This document shows positions 30,218 to 39,710 of a stretch of DNA of 39,710 nt, piece by piece. A model generated the notes under the pieces. That model was not told where the DNA came from, searched no databases, and saw only the letters and a program-made list of their open reading frames with translations. Where the stretch lies: assembly GCA_008931825.1 (NCBI GenBank), contig QXVZ01009497.1, positions 1-39,710 of the forward strand, given 5' to 3'. The DNA comes from Phallusia fumigata (Eukaryota > Chordata > Ascidiacea > Phlebobranchia > Ascidiidae). The stretch's first letter is position 1. Every line of letters starts with the position of its first letter. A program made the translations under genes and the position numbers.

Positions 30218-33200
30218 TTAGAACTCGTAAGTTTCGTCGACCATCGCGATAGCCCAGGCGAACTTGTCCCTCTGAGTCTTGTTGTAAACTTTCTCAACAG
30301 GGACTTCGTATTTCTTGCACCTGTGGGTTCGGGAACATGAAAAAAAAACGCGATATTTTAGATACGAGCTTCATAGTATCGAAGAACCTTGCACAGACAA
30401 ACAGAACAAAGGTTGTGCAACATCAGGTTGCGTGTACGGTGGGCAGAAAAAAATGTCAGTATACTTCTTCCTTATTCTTTTACGGCACTGTTCTCTTTTG
30501 ACTACATTTTTGAAAAAAGATCAACAATCACTGCCTGACTAACTTTTTACTGAAGGAATCTGCCCTTACACAATGCTGATTAAACTGTACAGAATGACCC
30601 GCTGACTGGTTGCAATTCTTGAATGTTTGTTCCGTATTATGGAACATAGAATACAAAATGTTGCTATGTTTGAAGCATGTTGTAATAATCTGCAGGCTTA
30701 TCTTGAGCATGTAACAAAAAACCTAGAATCCTAGTCTTTACCAGCACTGACACACCCCAAGTAGGTTTATGCGAAACGAAGCACAAATGATCGTCCACGA
30801 GTTCCTTTGGATCAGCCTTAAAATTACCTGATATTACACAATGTCCTAAAAACGCCATGTTAGCTTGAGGCAAAACAAAGGAAAATTTTGATTGTGACGA
30901 TTTTTGTACATTTCATTTTTGGTAATTACTAAAAATGGAATAAAAATGGGGGAGTGAAAAAGACATGGCGTTGTTTAAGATTCTAAACCAACGCAAATTA
31001 AGATTCGTTTTGTTTGCTTGCGCTACGATTAACCGGAGGTATAATGCAGAAACAAACCTACTTGCAGCTTACAACACTGCACAAATACATACTTGCTAAA
31101 TAATTTAACTTTTTGTCTAGCAACGTCACAATGACGTTGGTGTAAAAGTTGTGCACTAACACTTATTGGTACATGTGAAGACACTACAAAGCGGTCTTTA
31201 TGCATCGCCTACGTTATACACACCAACGTTTCACTCACCAAGCAACTGTGATACGTGGATCGAGGTAGTTGAGTTTGGAAGTGCCCAAGGCGATTTCCTT
31301 GTTTTCTTCCTGTTTAAGGACACACAAAAGAAGCATGAGCGGCGATGCAGTAACCGCGAGGAATAATTGCTAAAGCAGTTGACGGTAACCTAACTATTCG
31401 CAAGATGATGTAAGCCAGGCACGTCAAACGTACGACCCGCCTAATGCTTTCATACAACCCGGCATCATTTCTAGGTCCACCAAAACAGCGAGGCTCTAGC
31501 TCATTTCTGTCATAAGTTACGAATTTTTTTTACATGCCCGAAATTCCTATGCTCCCTCAAGCCGCTAGAGGGCAGCAAAAGCGTACAAAAACCAGAAGCC
31601 ACACTAACCACCGCAGCATAGTTTAGCTGAATGTTATGCTTCACGAAAACGTGGTGACACTTTAGCCTACCGCACTAAATGGTGTCGCTTGTCAAATGCT
31701 ACAGTGTAATTTTGTTTGTTGTTGTTTTTCGTTCTTATATTATCNAAAGCAGTTGACGGTAACCTAACTATTCGCAGAATGATGTAAGCCAGGCACGTGA
31801 AACGTACGACCCTAGCTCATTTCTGTCATAAGTTACGAATTTTTTTTACATGCCCAAAATTCCAATGCTCCCTCAAGCCGCTAGAGGGCAGCAAAAGCGT
31901 ACAAAAACCAGAAGCCACACTAACCACCACAGCATAGTTTAGCTGAATGTTATGCTTTAACGAAAACGTGGTGACACTTTAGCCTACCGCACTAAATGGT
32001 GTCACTTGTCAAATGCTACAGTGTAATTTTGTTTGTTGTTGTTTTTCGCTCTTATATTATCAATAAAAAAACACCGCAGCATCAATAATCTATACAAGCC
32101 TAGTGGCCTAAAGTTAACTTGACAATCATTTAGTCAATGATGTACCTTGTCTGTGGCCTGCACTTCCAGTTTGATGAGTTGCTCTTGGAGACGAGCAACC
32201 TTCTTCTTCTTGTTCTCGTACATTTTCCTCTTCGCTTCCGATTTATTGTGTTTGTAGTCGGACTTGGCGCTTTTCACTTGCTGCTTGGCGTCCTGAATCT
32301 CATCCTGTTTTTTCTTGATCTGCCAAATGAAAGTTGCTTTATTAACATATAAAACATTGTGCTGTACATCATCATGGGCAATTTAGATAACTTCTTGCCT
32401 TGCAAAGCTATAATTCTGGACAGAGAAACAATTTTATGACTGTATGATTGAATTTATTTTACTAAAATCACACCAATCAATCACTTAAACAAACTTATGT
32501 TTTTTATGAAAAATATGCTGGCCCAAATAATTCTTAAAAGTGCCATGCTTTTTTTATCAGGCATTTAAGCAATAGCACATGCCATCATCAATGACACAAG
32601 GCTTGCACAGATATACTTGTAGGAACTATTTGGGCCAGCATATTTTGATGTCAACTTATCAACAGATCAGTATTTAGTGTTTAGAAGCTTATTTGTTATC
32701 TGTTTAAAAGGTTTTCTAAAAACCTAAAATAAGTAAAAATGACATTTAATCGAAACAGTTTCAGAGCTTTTGCTTTTTAAGACAACATAAATATGACAGT
32801 TTGACAAAAAATCAATATCAGAAGCTGCTTACCTTTTCATTCATCCTTCCCATTTGCTCACTAAAGTTTTTAGGTGCAGCGCGCTGATGGTTACATAGAA
32901 TTGCAACAGCTCGATTTGCCCGGTTGTAAGATAACAACCGAGAAGCAACATTTTCATCCTCAGCTAAACATAGATTATGTTAAAACATCAAGGATACAAC
33001 ACAGTACATAGTTATGGTAACATCACTGTAACAATGTTACCTGGCTAAATGTGGACATATAAGTAAGGTATTTTTCATGAGTTGTCATGATTTAACCAAC
33101 ACTCTTAGATTAATAGAGTACTGAATATGATTGGAAAATTTTTGGTGCTTGTCTAAACAAAACACTTTTACAGTTTTTTTCCAATCCCTAAAACATCATG

Positions 33201-36006
33201 TTATTTGTTGTGGACTGCCATGAGGCTCCTTGGACAAAACACTCTTAATAGCTAACTAAAATATATTCAAATGTACGCAAGCATGTGCCAAAGCAACAAT
33301 CAGAAAATGCCAGAAGTGTGGTAAAAAACTGCCACTGCTGGGTCACTTTACCAACTAACATGTAACAAAACTTTGATATGATTTGTCGACAATAAGAAAC
33401 TTCAGTTTGATAAAAAAGAAAACAGTGTGCAAGAAGCTATACCAAAGCATACACAACAGTGCTAAGTGCTATCAAGGAGTTTGAGACATTTGAAAAATAT
33501 ATACTTTCCCATTCTACACAGATACGATGTCATTTAATACTTACGGTCAGTTAATTCAAGCAGTTGGTTCTGCAAGGTGATGGAGGCATTGTATGTTCTG
33601 AACACTTTGGCAGTAAGTCCATCCATCAGACTGTTCAGGTACTTATTTAGTGTAGAAGTCTGAACATTTAATTTGTAATTTAGTGATGTGGTCATTAGTG
33701 CACCAGAACACACAACTAAAACCTACATTGAGTCGATCAAACAAATCGTCTGATCCTTCCTTGTCTTCCATGAAGAGGGATAAGTTTTTAAACACCTAAA
33801 AAAACAGTGGTTTTAGCGCAGATGGTAATAAAAATCCATAAAGCAGTAGATGTGCAACAAACAAAACAAAATTTTAAAATGTTTTATTTGATAAGCTTTA
33901 AACCCCTTCTAAAGGGTATTACCCCTGGGTAATTTCAACATTTGGCATTGTAACATTCCAAAAAACAACATAACAACCAATCCTTATGTCTCATGTAACT
34001 GTGATATNATGAAATTGAATATCCAGTTCAAATAGCTTCTTGGTGGTTAGTTTATATCCATCACCTGTTAGTCCTCATCATCAAATAGTATACCCAAACT
34101 ACCATAATCTTATATTTGAATTCCAATTTTTTATTAGTTCTAATTACAAGAAGTCAGAGTAGGATTCATACCTTTCTCCAGTCACCGAAGAAGTTTCGGT
34201 TAAAATCTTCTTTGGTGGTGTAATCGTGGTCAAGCATCTTTGCATAGAACGTCATGACCTCCTCTGCTTCAGGCCTAAGCCTCATAACTTTACCTGTAAA
34301 CAAAAAATATTCAAGTTGTCATATCTTTTAACCATTGAGTTTCACACAAATTTGACCAGCTCACAAACAGATAATGAGATAACAGTTGCTTTTTTCACAT
34401 AAAATACCAACCCAGGGTAGAAAACACAACCATTTATACATTCAGTAAATGCTTATTTACATTCAAAATAAAAGAACCAAATATAATTGCCTTAATCTAT
34501 CTTACCATCATATTTAAAGTGCACATGATCTGGTAGTGGTTCATATGGTGGTGCGAAAACTGGCCCCTTGTGTTCCAAAAATTTCCACTTTATCGTGTTA
34601 TCCTTGTCTTGGCCAGCCTCTTCCCACCATTTCCACTTTTCCTGGGGCTCCTCTTTTTTTACTTTCTAAGGGTTAGGAAACGAAACATAAAATACAGCTA
34701 CACTTATTTATAACCAATCTAAAGTAGACAACTATGGCAAAGATGTTTACTACGGTAAGCATGAAAATCACAATTGACATAGTGGTACAAATTTGACAAC
34801 CTACCTTTGTGGGACTTGCATCACCTTTTTCTGTCTTCTTCTGTGAAACAAAATATTTTTGCAATAGCGATTGAGAAACACAGGTAAGTGGAAAATTTGT
34901 TTACAAACAGCACCTTTTTGTCTTTCACACCATTTTCAGATTCACTGTGCTTTCTCTTTTCTCCATGCTTCTCTTTTTTTACCATTTTTGTGTCCCTATG
35001 TAAGATGAGAAAATTACATTTAATAACTGCAGTGGGCATAAACCCTTGGAACCCAAAAAGGGTATGAATGTTACAATATTCCATGTCTGTCAGTAGTCAC
35101 AAGTAGCAGACAGACAGTATAAGGCTAATGAGTATTTTACAATAGCAAAGTTGGCAATATACTTTTTTCCATAGTTCAACCCAACAGATTCTTATCAAAA
35201 ATATACCGGCCCAAATAGTTCTTAAAAGTTCTCAAAAATATTTTGATTAGAATTATGAACAGATTCATGTTTTATGTTCCAAACCCTACCGATGTTTAAC
35301 TACAAAAAACAGCACCTATAGATAAACATATTTGTTTGTTGCCCATGGTGGTTAATAACACTGGCCTCTGCCTCAAAGTTCTAATAGAACAGTAGTATGA
35401 AAAGATTTACTTACCTGTGGGTGTCATCCACATCAGAATGTCTCTTTTCTGCCTTAACCTTAAGTAATTTACTTTTGTTACAGAAATGAATGTACTGCGT
35501 GTTCAACAAATGTCACTTGACTTACTGATTTTGCATGTTTTTTGTTACGGTGTGCGCTACTGAAAATAAACAATCATGATTAAAAAATTGCCTTATCAGT
35601 TGTTTTGGTATGCCACATGCCAATTAAAACTTACTCTCCAGAGCTGTTCTCGCCCCCATGGGGCTCCTGTTTAACCCGAATTCTGTGCCCATCCGGCCCC
35701 TTTAATGGTTTTCCATCTGGGCCTAGCACATATTTTTTCTTCAGATGTTCCTTCTGCATAAAATTTGTGCAACAAATTAATCAAAAGAGAAAATTGTACC
35801 CATTGGTATTTAAATGACTTACATTACATCTTCAAGAGCATTAACTTACTCATAAAAGGCTGCTGTTTTATACTCTATCCAAAATGTTAAATCACCTTTA
35901 ACCACAGTATTGAATTTTAACGTATAAAAAGCTTCATGAACTTTATAGTCTAACTTACTTTGTGCGATGGTGAAGCTATTCCATTGTGGGAAGAAACTCC
36001 TTCCAT
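30218..36006 (-). CDS. TOP1: TOP1, DNA topoisomerase I (core partly missing)
   Basis: Type IB topoisomerase, nicks and rejoins one DNA strand through a 3'-phosphotyrosine in the nucleus. Coding exons on the minus strand: 35959-36006, 35635-35753, 35526-35559, 35415-35458, 34914-34995, 34805-34840, 34506-34665, 34172-34293, then 33727-33795, 33545-33659, 32833-32963, 32146-32319, 31239-31309 and 30218-30320. They give 215 + 220 visible residues, all phases consistent. The N-terminal part is Lys/Glu/His-rich. The core starts KWKWWEE and includes [30 protein letters not shown] carries the Lys587/Arg590 pair and CNHQRA the His632 equivalent; a charged coiled-coil linker follows, then [10 protein letters not shown] with the catalytic Tyr723 equivalent and the end DETYEF. 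Residues equal to human 285-546, with Arg488 and Lys532, are absent between 34172 and 33795, where the n at 34008 lies. A 5' UTR exon ends at 36214 (donor gtaagt). Confidence 0.96.
31372..32061. repeat. Direct duplication (31372-31744 and 31746-32061) around n at 31745
   Basis: Copies of 373 and 316 bp abut the n exactly, inside the TOP1 intron between 31310 and 32145. They differ by a few substitutions and a 57-bp block present only in the left copy (starting near 31437). No exon is affected. Reads as two unmerged alleles. Confidence 0.9.
31562..31576 (+). promoter_or_regulatory. CTCF-like motif in TOP1 intron
   Basis: CCGCTAGAGGGCAGC fits the CTCF core (CCASYAGRKGGCRS) with one mismatch. 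The same site recurs in the second allelic copy at 31878-31892, unchanged. Other near matches are GCACCACCTAGTGG at 29242-29255 (minus strand, one mismatch) and CCAGCAGAGGGCCA at 24449-24462 (two mismatches). Whether this lineage uses CTCF in this way is not shown by the sequence. Confidence 0.4.
32508..32646. repeat. MITE-like element with terminal inverted repeats
   Basis: About 139 bp bounded by aaaatatgctggcccaaata (32510-32529) and its inverted match tatttgggccagcatatttt (32627-32646). It is non-coding and in a TOP1 intron. A related sequence at 35194-35246 shows it is a family. Confidence 0.75.
33796..34171. other. Stretch with single n at 34008 where TOP1 core exons are missing
   Basis: The TOP1 exon ending ..FFGDWRK (34172) should be followed by several exons encoding about 262 core residues. 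Only AT-rich non-coding sequence and the n at 34008 lie before the VFKNL exon (33795). The n has no duplicated flanks. It most likely represents an unsized gap of probably a few kilobases. Confidence 0.85.
35194..35246. repeat. Shortened copy of the MITE-like element
   Basis: Begins tcaaaaatataccggcccaaatagttcttaaaag, closely matching one end of the 32508-32646 element, and ends caaaaatattttga. It looks like an internally deleted relative and also lies in a TOP1 intron. Confidence 0.6.
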
Positions 36007-36214
36007 CTCAGGGAAGATTTTCTGGTGGCAAAATAAATAAAAAACTTACTTGACAGGCGAGCAGCCCTGGAAATAATTGTCCTTTCACATCAACTCTTCA
36101 TAAAATATCAATTGGTTTTGTCAGTTTTCTCTTGGCACTTACATTGTCATAAAGCTTGATACATAAGTAAAAGCTATATAACATTAAAATACAATAAAAC
36201 CTATGCAACTTACC

Positions 36215-37121
36215 AAATATCAGTGACTTGGAATTGACGCCGGCTTGTAGGAACACGCTCCGTCACCAAATAGACCTCCTTCAAGCCAACGAATCCAAAT
36301 GGCCGACGGTTGTGACAAAGAAGTGCCGAAAAAGGGCGACTGCGCATGCGCGCACACTTCGTTTTTATTGGCGTGGCGTTTGTTGGACATGCTGGCCTTT
36401 TTTCTTCGAGCCTGGCGCGCAACGTCAACAAAAGCGGTACGGGTGACGATTCTTCGCTGCGCTTTATGGCATCGCGTATTGGTCCCGTGTGTTATTATCG
36501 CGCAAAACCTGCGATAAGCGTTGTTTGTGCTTGTTGCTTTGGGTCCAAGTGCGATGTCCTTTTGCAAACTGACAAAAATCGCCCGAAGGAAGCTACTTAC
36601 TGGTATTCCAAGTATTACATTTCAATGATTTGGCAGCAAAAGTTTATTTGAATAATATTCATGTCAACTAATAGAGTATGCCTTAATGTTGCACGTACTA
36701 TCAGCAAATTGTGATTTTCTTGTATATTGCTAAAAGTGGTGCAAAATATAGCGAGATATTTGGTAAAATATGGCACTTATCGAGCCATGTAATTTTCACA
36801 CAGTCAAGACCATAGAAAAAAAAACCTTTGCAAAAATTGTCGATGTTTTGTTTGGAGCAAACATCTATTTAGTTTAGGAGAATGCAAGACTTTCTGTTGT
36901 TCGACCTTTTGCCAGTCCAATTCCGGAAATCGCCACAAGGGCCTGTTCATGACATTTGTAGCGCAGCACACATTTTTGCGAAATTAATTGAGGTGGATGG
37001 GACAGCCGGACATTTCTGAATCTGAAAACAGCTGTAGTCGGCAGTACAGAGGAACATGTTATTCACTTTGAAGACAAAAAATCAGTTTTTGACTGCCCTT
37101 TGTCATAGGCTCCATGTTTTC
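36215..37121. other. TOP1 promoter side and adjoining intergenic
   Basis: About 36220-36470 is GC-rich and contains the presumed TOP1 5' UTR exon (donor at 36213). Frames open through it run into a stop after splicing to the next exon, so TOP1 is taken to start at 36006. From 36650 to 37121 the sequence is AT-rich and I see nothing in it. Confidence 0.55.
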
Positions 37122-38709
37122 GGGAAAGTTTAAATAAATTTTCTGTGTGAGAGGGTATGTTAACTATAATTATCAACAATAATGTTTTGGAATATGGTAT
37201 ATTTGGGGGAAACAGACTTTACGTGGTTAAACTAAGTTCTTTAATCACCTATTTTTACTTATGATTACGACTGTATCCCAAAAATCCCAAATGGAGTCGC
37301 CGACTGTTTTGAAATCAAGAAAACTTTGCTTTTGTGTGACGATTATGTGTTTCAAGGGCCGTGGTAAGATTTCAAACTAACGTTAAGAAAAAGCGGAAAA
37401 TGACTTCCAGGCAGTTTGCTGCATAAGATTTTTACGCAAACGCCTTTTGGAATGAAATATTCGCTTAGTAATCGCATTGAGGTCAAGTAGGCTATGTTTT
37501 GTGTTTTGAATATTGCGGTTGATTGTTTGGGGACCACAGATCTAAGGAGTGTGCGACGGTTGATGTCCATTTGATTTGTAACCAAAGACACACACCAAAC
37601 CCAAAATTAAACTAAACTATACTAGAAACTTATTTTAGCATTGGGCTCTTTTTGATGATGTAAAGATTTTGTTAAAAGTTAGCTCTGGTGTTTTGTTTAA
37701 CAATTGAAATGTAAACTCTGGTAAAAGCTTTCCCGCGTGTCATAGTAGTTTAATTCGTGTAGCCACAGACACCAGCAGTTCAGCCGCAAGCTATGGCAGT
37801 TCTTTGTAAGCCGGAAATCAGCTCCGGTCACGAATTGCTTCAGTGCGGCCAAAATTTAGAATTGTTTGATCAACTGCAATCGTTACTCAGGTCAGCCAGC
37901 TTTCAACCTACATATTGTNGGGAAAGTTTAAATAAATTTTCTGTGTGAGAGGGTATGTTAACTATAATTATCAACAATAATGTTTTGGAATATGGTATTT
38001 TCGGGGGAAACAGACTTTAAGTGGTTAAACTAAGTTCTTTAATCACCGATTTTTACTTATGATTACAACTGTATCCCAAAAATCCCAAATGGGGTCGCCG
38101 ACTGTTTTGAAATCAAGAAAACTTTGCTTTTGTGTGACGATTATGTGCTTCAAGGGCCGTGGTAAGATTTCAAACTAACGTTAAGAAAAAGCGGAAAATG
38201 ACTTCCAGACAGTTTGCTGCATAAGATTTTTACGCAAACGCCTTTTGGAATGAAATATTCGTTTAGTAATCGCATTGAGGTCAAGTAGGCTATGTTTTGT
38301 GTTTTGAATATTGCGGTTGATTGTTTGGGGACCACAGATCTAAGGAGTGTGCGATGGTTGATGCCCATTTGATTTGTAACCAAAGACACACACCAAACCC
38401 AAAATTAAACTAAACTATAGAAACTTATTTTAGCATTGGGCTCTTTTTGATGATGTAAAGATTTTGTTAAAAGTTAGCTCTGGTGTTTTGTTGAACAATT
38501 GAAATGTAAACTCTGGTAAAAGCTTTCCCGGGCGTCACAGTAGTTTCGTGTAGCCACAGACACCACCAGTTCAGCCGCAAGCTATGGCAGTTCTTTGTAA
38601 GCCGGAAATCAGCTCCGGTCACGAATTGCTTCAGTGCGGCCAAAATTTAGAATTGTTTGATCAACTGCAATCGTTACTCAGGTCAGCCAGCTTTCAACCT
38701 ACATATTGT
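37122..38709. repeat. Direct duplication (37122-37918 and 37920-38709) around n at 37919
   Basis: Copies of 797 and 790 bp abut the n exactly. Substitutions and small indels are spread over most of the length, but the last 126 bp (37793-37918 against 38584-38709) are identical and coincide with a short open frame. A minus-strand frame of 79 codons present in both copies differs at four residues, so it is unlikely to be coding. Confidence 0.9.
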
Positions 38710-38760
38710 CACGATTTAAAAAAAATTATTGCTGTTTGCTGCAACAGGTTATTTTTGTAA
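38584..38760 (+). CDS. Short ORF (58 aa) upstream of the membrane-protein gene
   Basis: ATG at 38584 opens 58 codons (MAVLCKPEISSGHELLQC...) to a TAA at 38758-38760, 55 bp before the ATG of the next gene. The first 126 bp are unchanged in the allelic copy at 37793-37918, although the 60 bp before it carry several changes and a 4-bp indel, which hints at constraint. It may be an upstream ORF in the same transcript, or a first exon using a weak donor (ctcag|gtcagc, about 38680). Its phase there does not fit the next exon at 39050. I do not recognise the product. Confidence 0.35.
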   Translation: MAVLCKPEISSGHELLQCGQNLELFDQLQSLLRSASFQPTYCHDLKKIIAVCCNRLFL

Positions 38761-38815
38761 ATCCGAAGTTTATTACTCCAAGTTACAGAATAGTCAAACT
38801 GTTTGTCAAAAAAGG

Positions 38816-39661
38816 ATGGAGTTACAACTATTACCAACATTAAGGAATTTACTTTGGACGATGCTGCTTGCAGTTGCAGTTTCGAGTCAATTTGTTTTTG
38901 CAGGTAAGATGCCGCTAATATGCTACACGTTTTTAACAAATAGTTTTCGAAACTGTGTGTTGCCAATGGTAAAATATATAACCGAAAAAAGCACGATAAA
39001 AACAGATGTGGAATGCAGTAGGTTAATTTTTTACTTTTTTTCGAATTAGGCACGCCGTGTGGCTCCCAAACTTGCAATGACAACGATTACTGCTGTACCA
39101 ACGTTGAGACAGGGCATAAAATTTGTTCATCCATGGCATTGCCGTTCGGGTATAACTGCATATCTTCATGGATTCATGTTTCAACGTCATCAACCACCAT
39201 AAGCATCAGGTAAAAACGGAAATGTGCTAAAAGCATACATTATTAAGAAAGTGGTGATTAGTTGGCAATAGTACTCGAGGCAGCATAGCCGGTCACACAA
39301 CAATTAAACATTTCGTTACAATTCTTGACAAATGGTAATCATTTGATTGGAAATTTTGTCGAATATCAAGAAGTAGGCGACGATACTCTTTTAATGAGAA
39401 GTGGTTGAAAGAGTAGGCCCAAATACAATGCAATTGAGCGATGGTGAACTAACAAAATCTAATCAATTTTCATTAAGCGAAATAGCTGTCAAGTTTCAAT
39501 CGGTGTGAAAAAATCGCCCACCAAAGCTTTTTGCTTTTTTCAGCAATGGAGGACTGGTGGCCATTTTGGTCGGAGCGTTTGTAGTGTTTGTCATTGGCGT
39601 CGGAGGATGCGTTTACTGTGCCAAACAGAGGAGGGAACAACGCTACAGGACCTTTTCATAA
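38816..39661 (+). CDS. Small Cys-rich type I membrane protein
   Basis: Three exons, 38816-38903, 39050-39209 and 39544-39661, join in frame (phases 1 and 2) to 121 aa. Residues 1-29 form a signal peptide (basic-hydrophobic, LLWTMLLAVAVSS then FVFAG). The extracellular part, about residues 30-80, has seven Cys in the order C..C..CC..C..C pattern (PCGSQTC, DYCCTN, KICSS, YNCISS) and a Ser/Thr-rich stalk (VSTSSTTISIS). One membrane helix follows (GGLVAILVGAFVVFVIGVGG), then a short basic cytoplasmic tail (KQRREQRYRTFS). The plan recalls small shisa- or CYYR-type proteins but no family could be assigned. The start is the first ATG after the upstream short frame. It is transcribed away from TOP1. 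Confidence 0.8.
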
Positions 39662-39710
39662 AAAAACAATTTTTTCTCCAAAAATTGGAGTCATTGTGGA
39701 CATGTGTTAT

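Noticed and set aside
33545..33659. Supposed loss of a catalytic histidine in TOP1 (NKYL in place of human NKHL)
   Set aside because: Counting from Arg590 in LTAKVFR shows that the catalytic His632 is the one in CNHQRA, which is present in exon 32833-32963. The Tyr substitution is at a non-catalytic position.
37352..38389. 79-codon minus-strand frame present in both duplicate copies
   Set aside because: The copies differ at four residues, all nonsynonymous, with no sign of constraint.

Overview
This is a eukaryotic, AT-rich window with intron-split genes, GT/AG splice sites and metazoan gene families. The compact introns (mostly 0.1-0.9 kb), the high apparent allelic divergence (a few percent plus indels) and the vertebrate-like gene set (RFWD3, TEKT3, PIERCE2) fit an ascidian such as Ciona. 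The species is an inference, not proven.

Layout, left to right. (1) A duplicated block at 1-928 / 1193-2138 carries the first exon of a plus-strand mitochondrial or membrane J-domain gene (2066-3731, DNAJC4-like). A possible minus-strand first exon (1053-1103) lies upstream and points away from it. (2) Six genes follow, all on the minus strand: a pyrroline-5-carboxylate reductase (4124-5804, second half missing), RFWD3 (6715-10903, 9 coding exons, 735 aa), PSMG2 (12861-15068, 7 exons, 251 aa), a PIERCE2-like microtubule inner protein (15454-15831, single exon, 125 aa), TEKT3 (17685-26641, 8 exons, 490 aa once a duplicated segment is discounted) and TOP1 (30218-36006, with a 262-residue stretch of the core missing). 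(3) At the right end, plus strand, is a three-exon gene for a 121-aa secreted-then-anchored Cys-rich membrane protein (38816-39661). A short ORF of 58 codons lies just upstream of it.

The most striking structure concerns the assembly, not a new biological system. Eight single n characters (929, 3967, 6400, 12616, 19159, 31745, 34008, 37919) and one 433-n gap (22059-22491) occur. Most of them sit exactly between two near-identical direct copies of the same sequence (263 bp to 1.15 kb), as expected when overlapping but polymorphic contigs are placed end to end instead of merged. Two others (3967 and 34008) instead hide real missing sequence: the second half of PYCR and the middle of the TOP1 core. 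Anyone using this window literally would annotate duplicated TEKT3 exons and a broken TOP1.

Functionally, TEKT3 and the PIERCE2-like gene are adjacent and both encode ciliary doublet-microtubule inner proteins. TOP1 and RFWD3 act in DNA topology and replication-stress repair, PSMG2 in proteasome assembly and PYCR in proline synthesis. The six minus-strand genes are separated by 0.4-3.6 kb, too far apart for a tight operon. Gene-free stretches hold SINE-like tails, two related MITE-like copies, a 102-bp hairpin, GC-rich islands and candidate RFX and CTCF motifs. I found no CRISPR, rRNA or tRNA gene, and no convincing new system.
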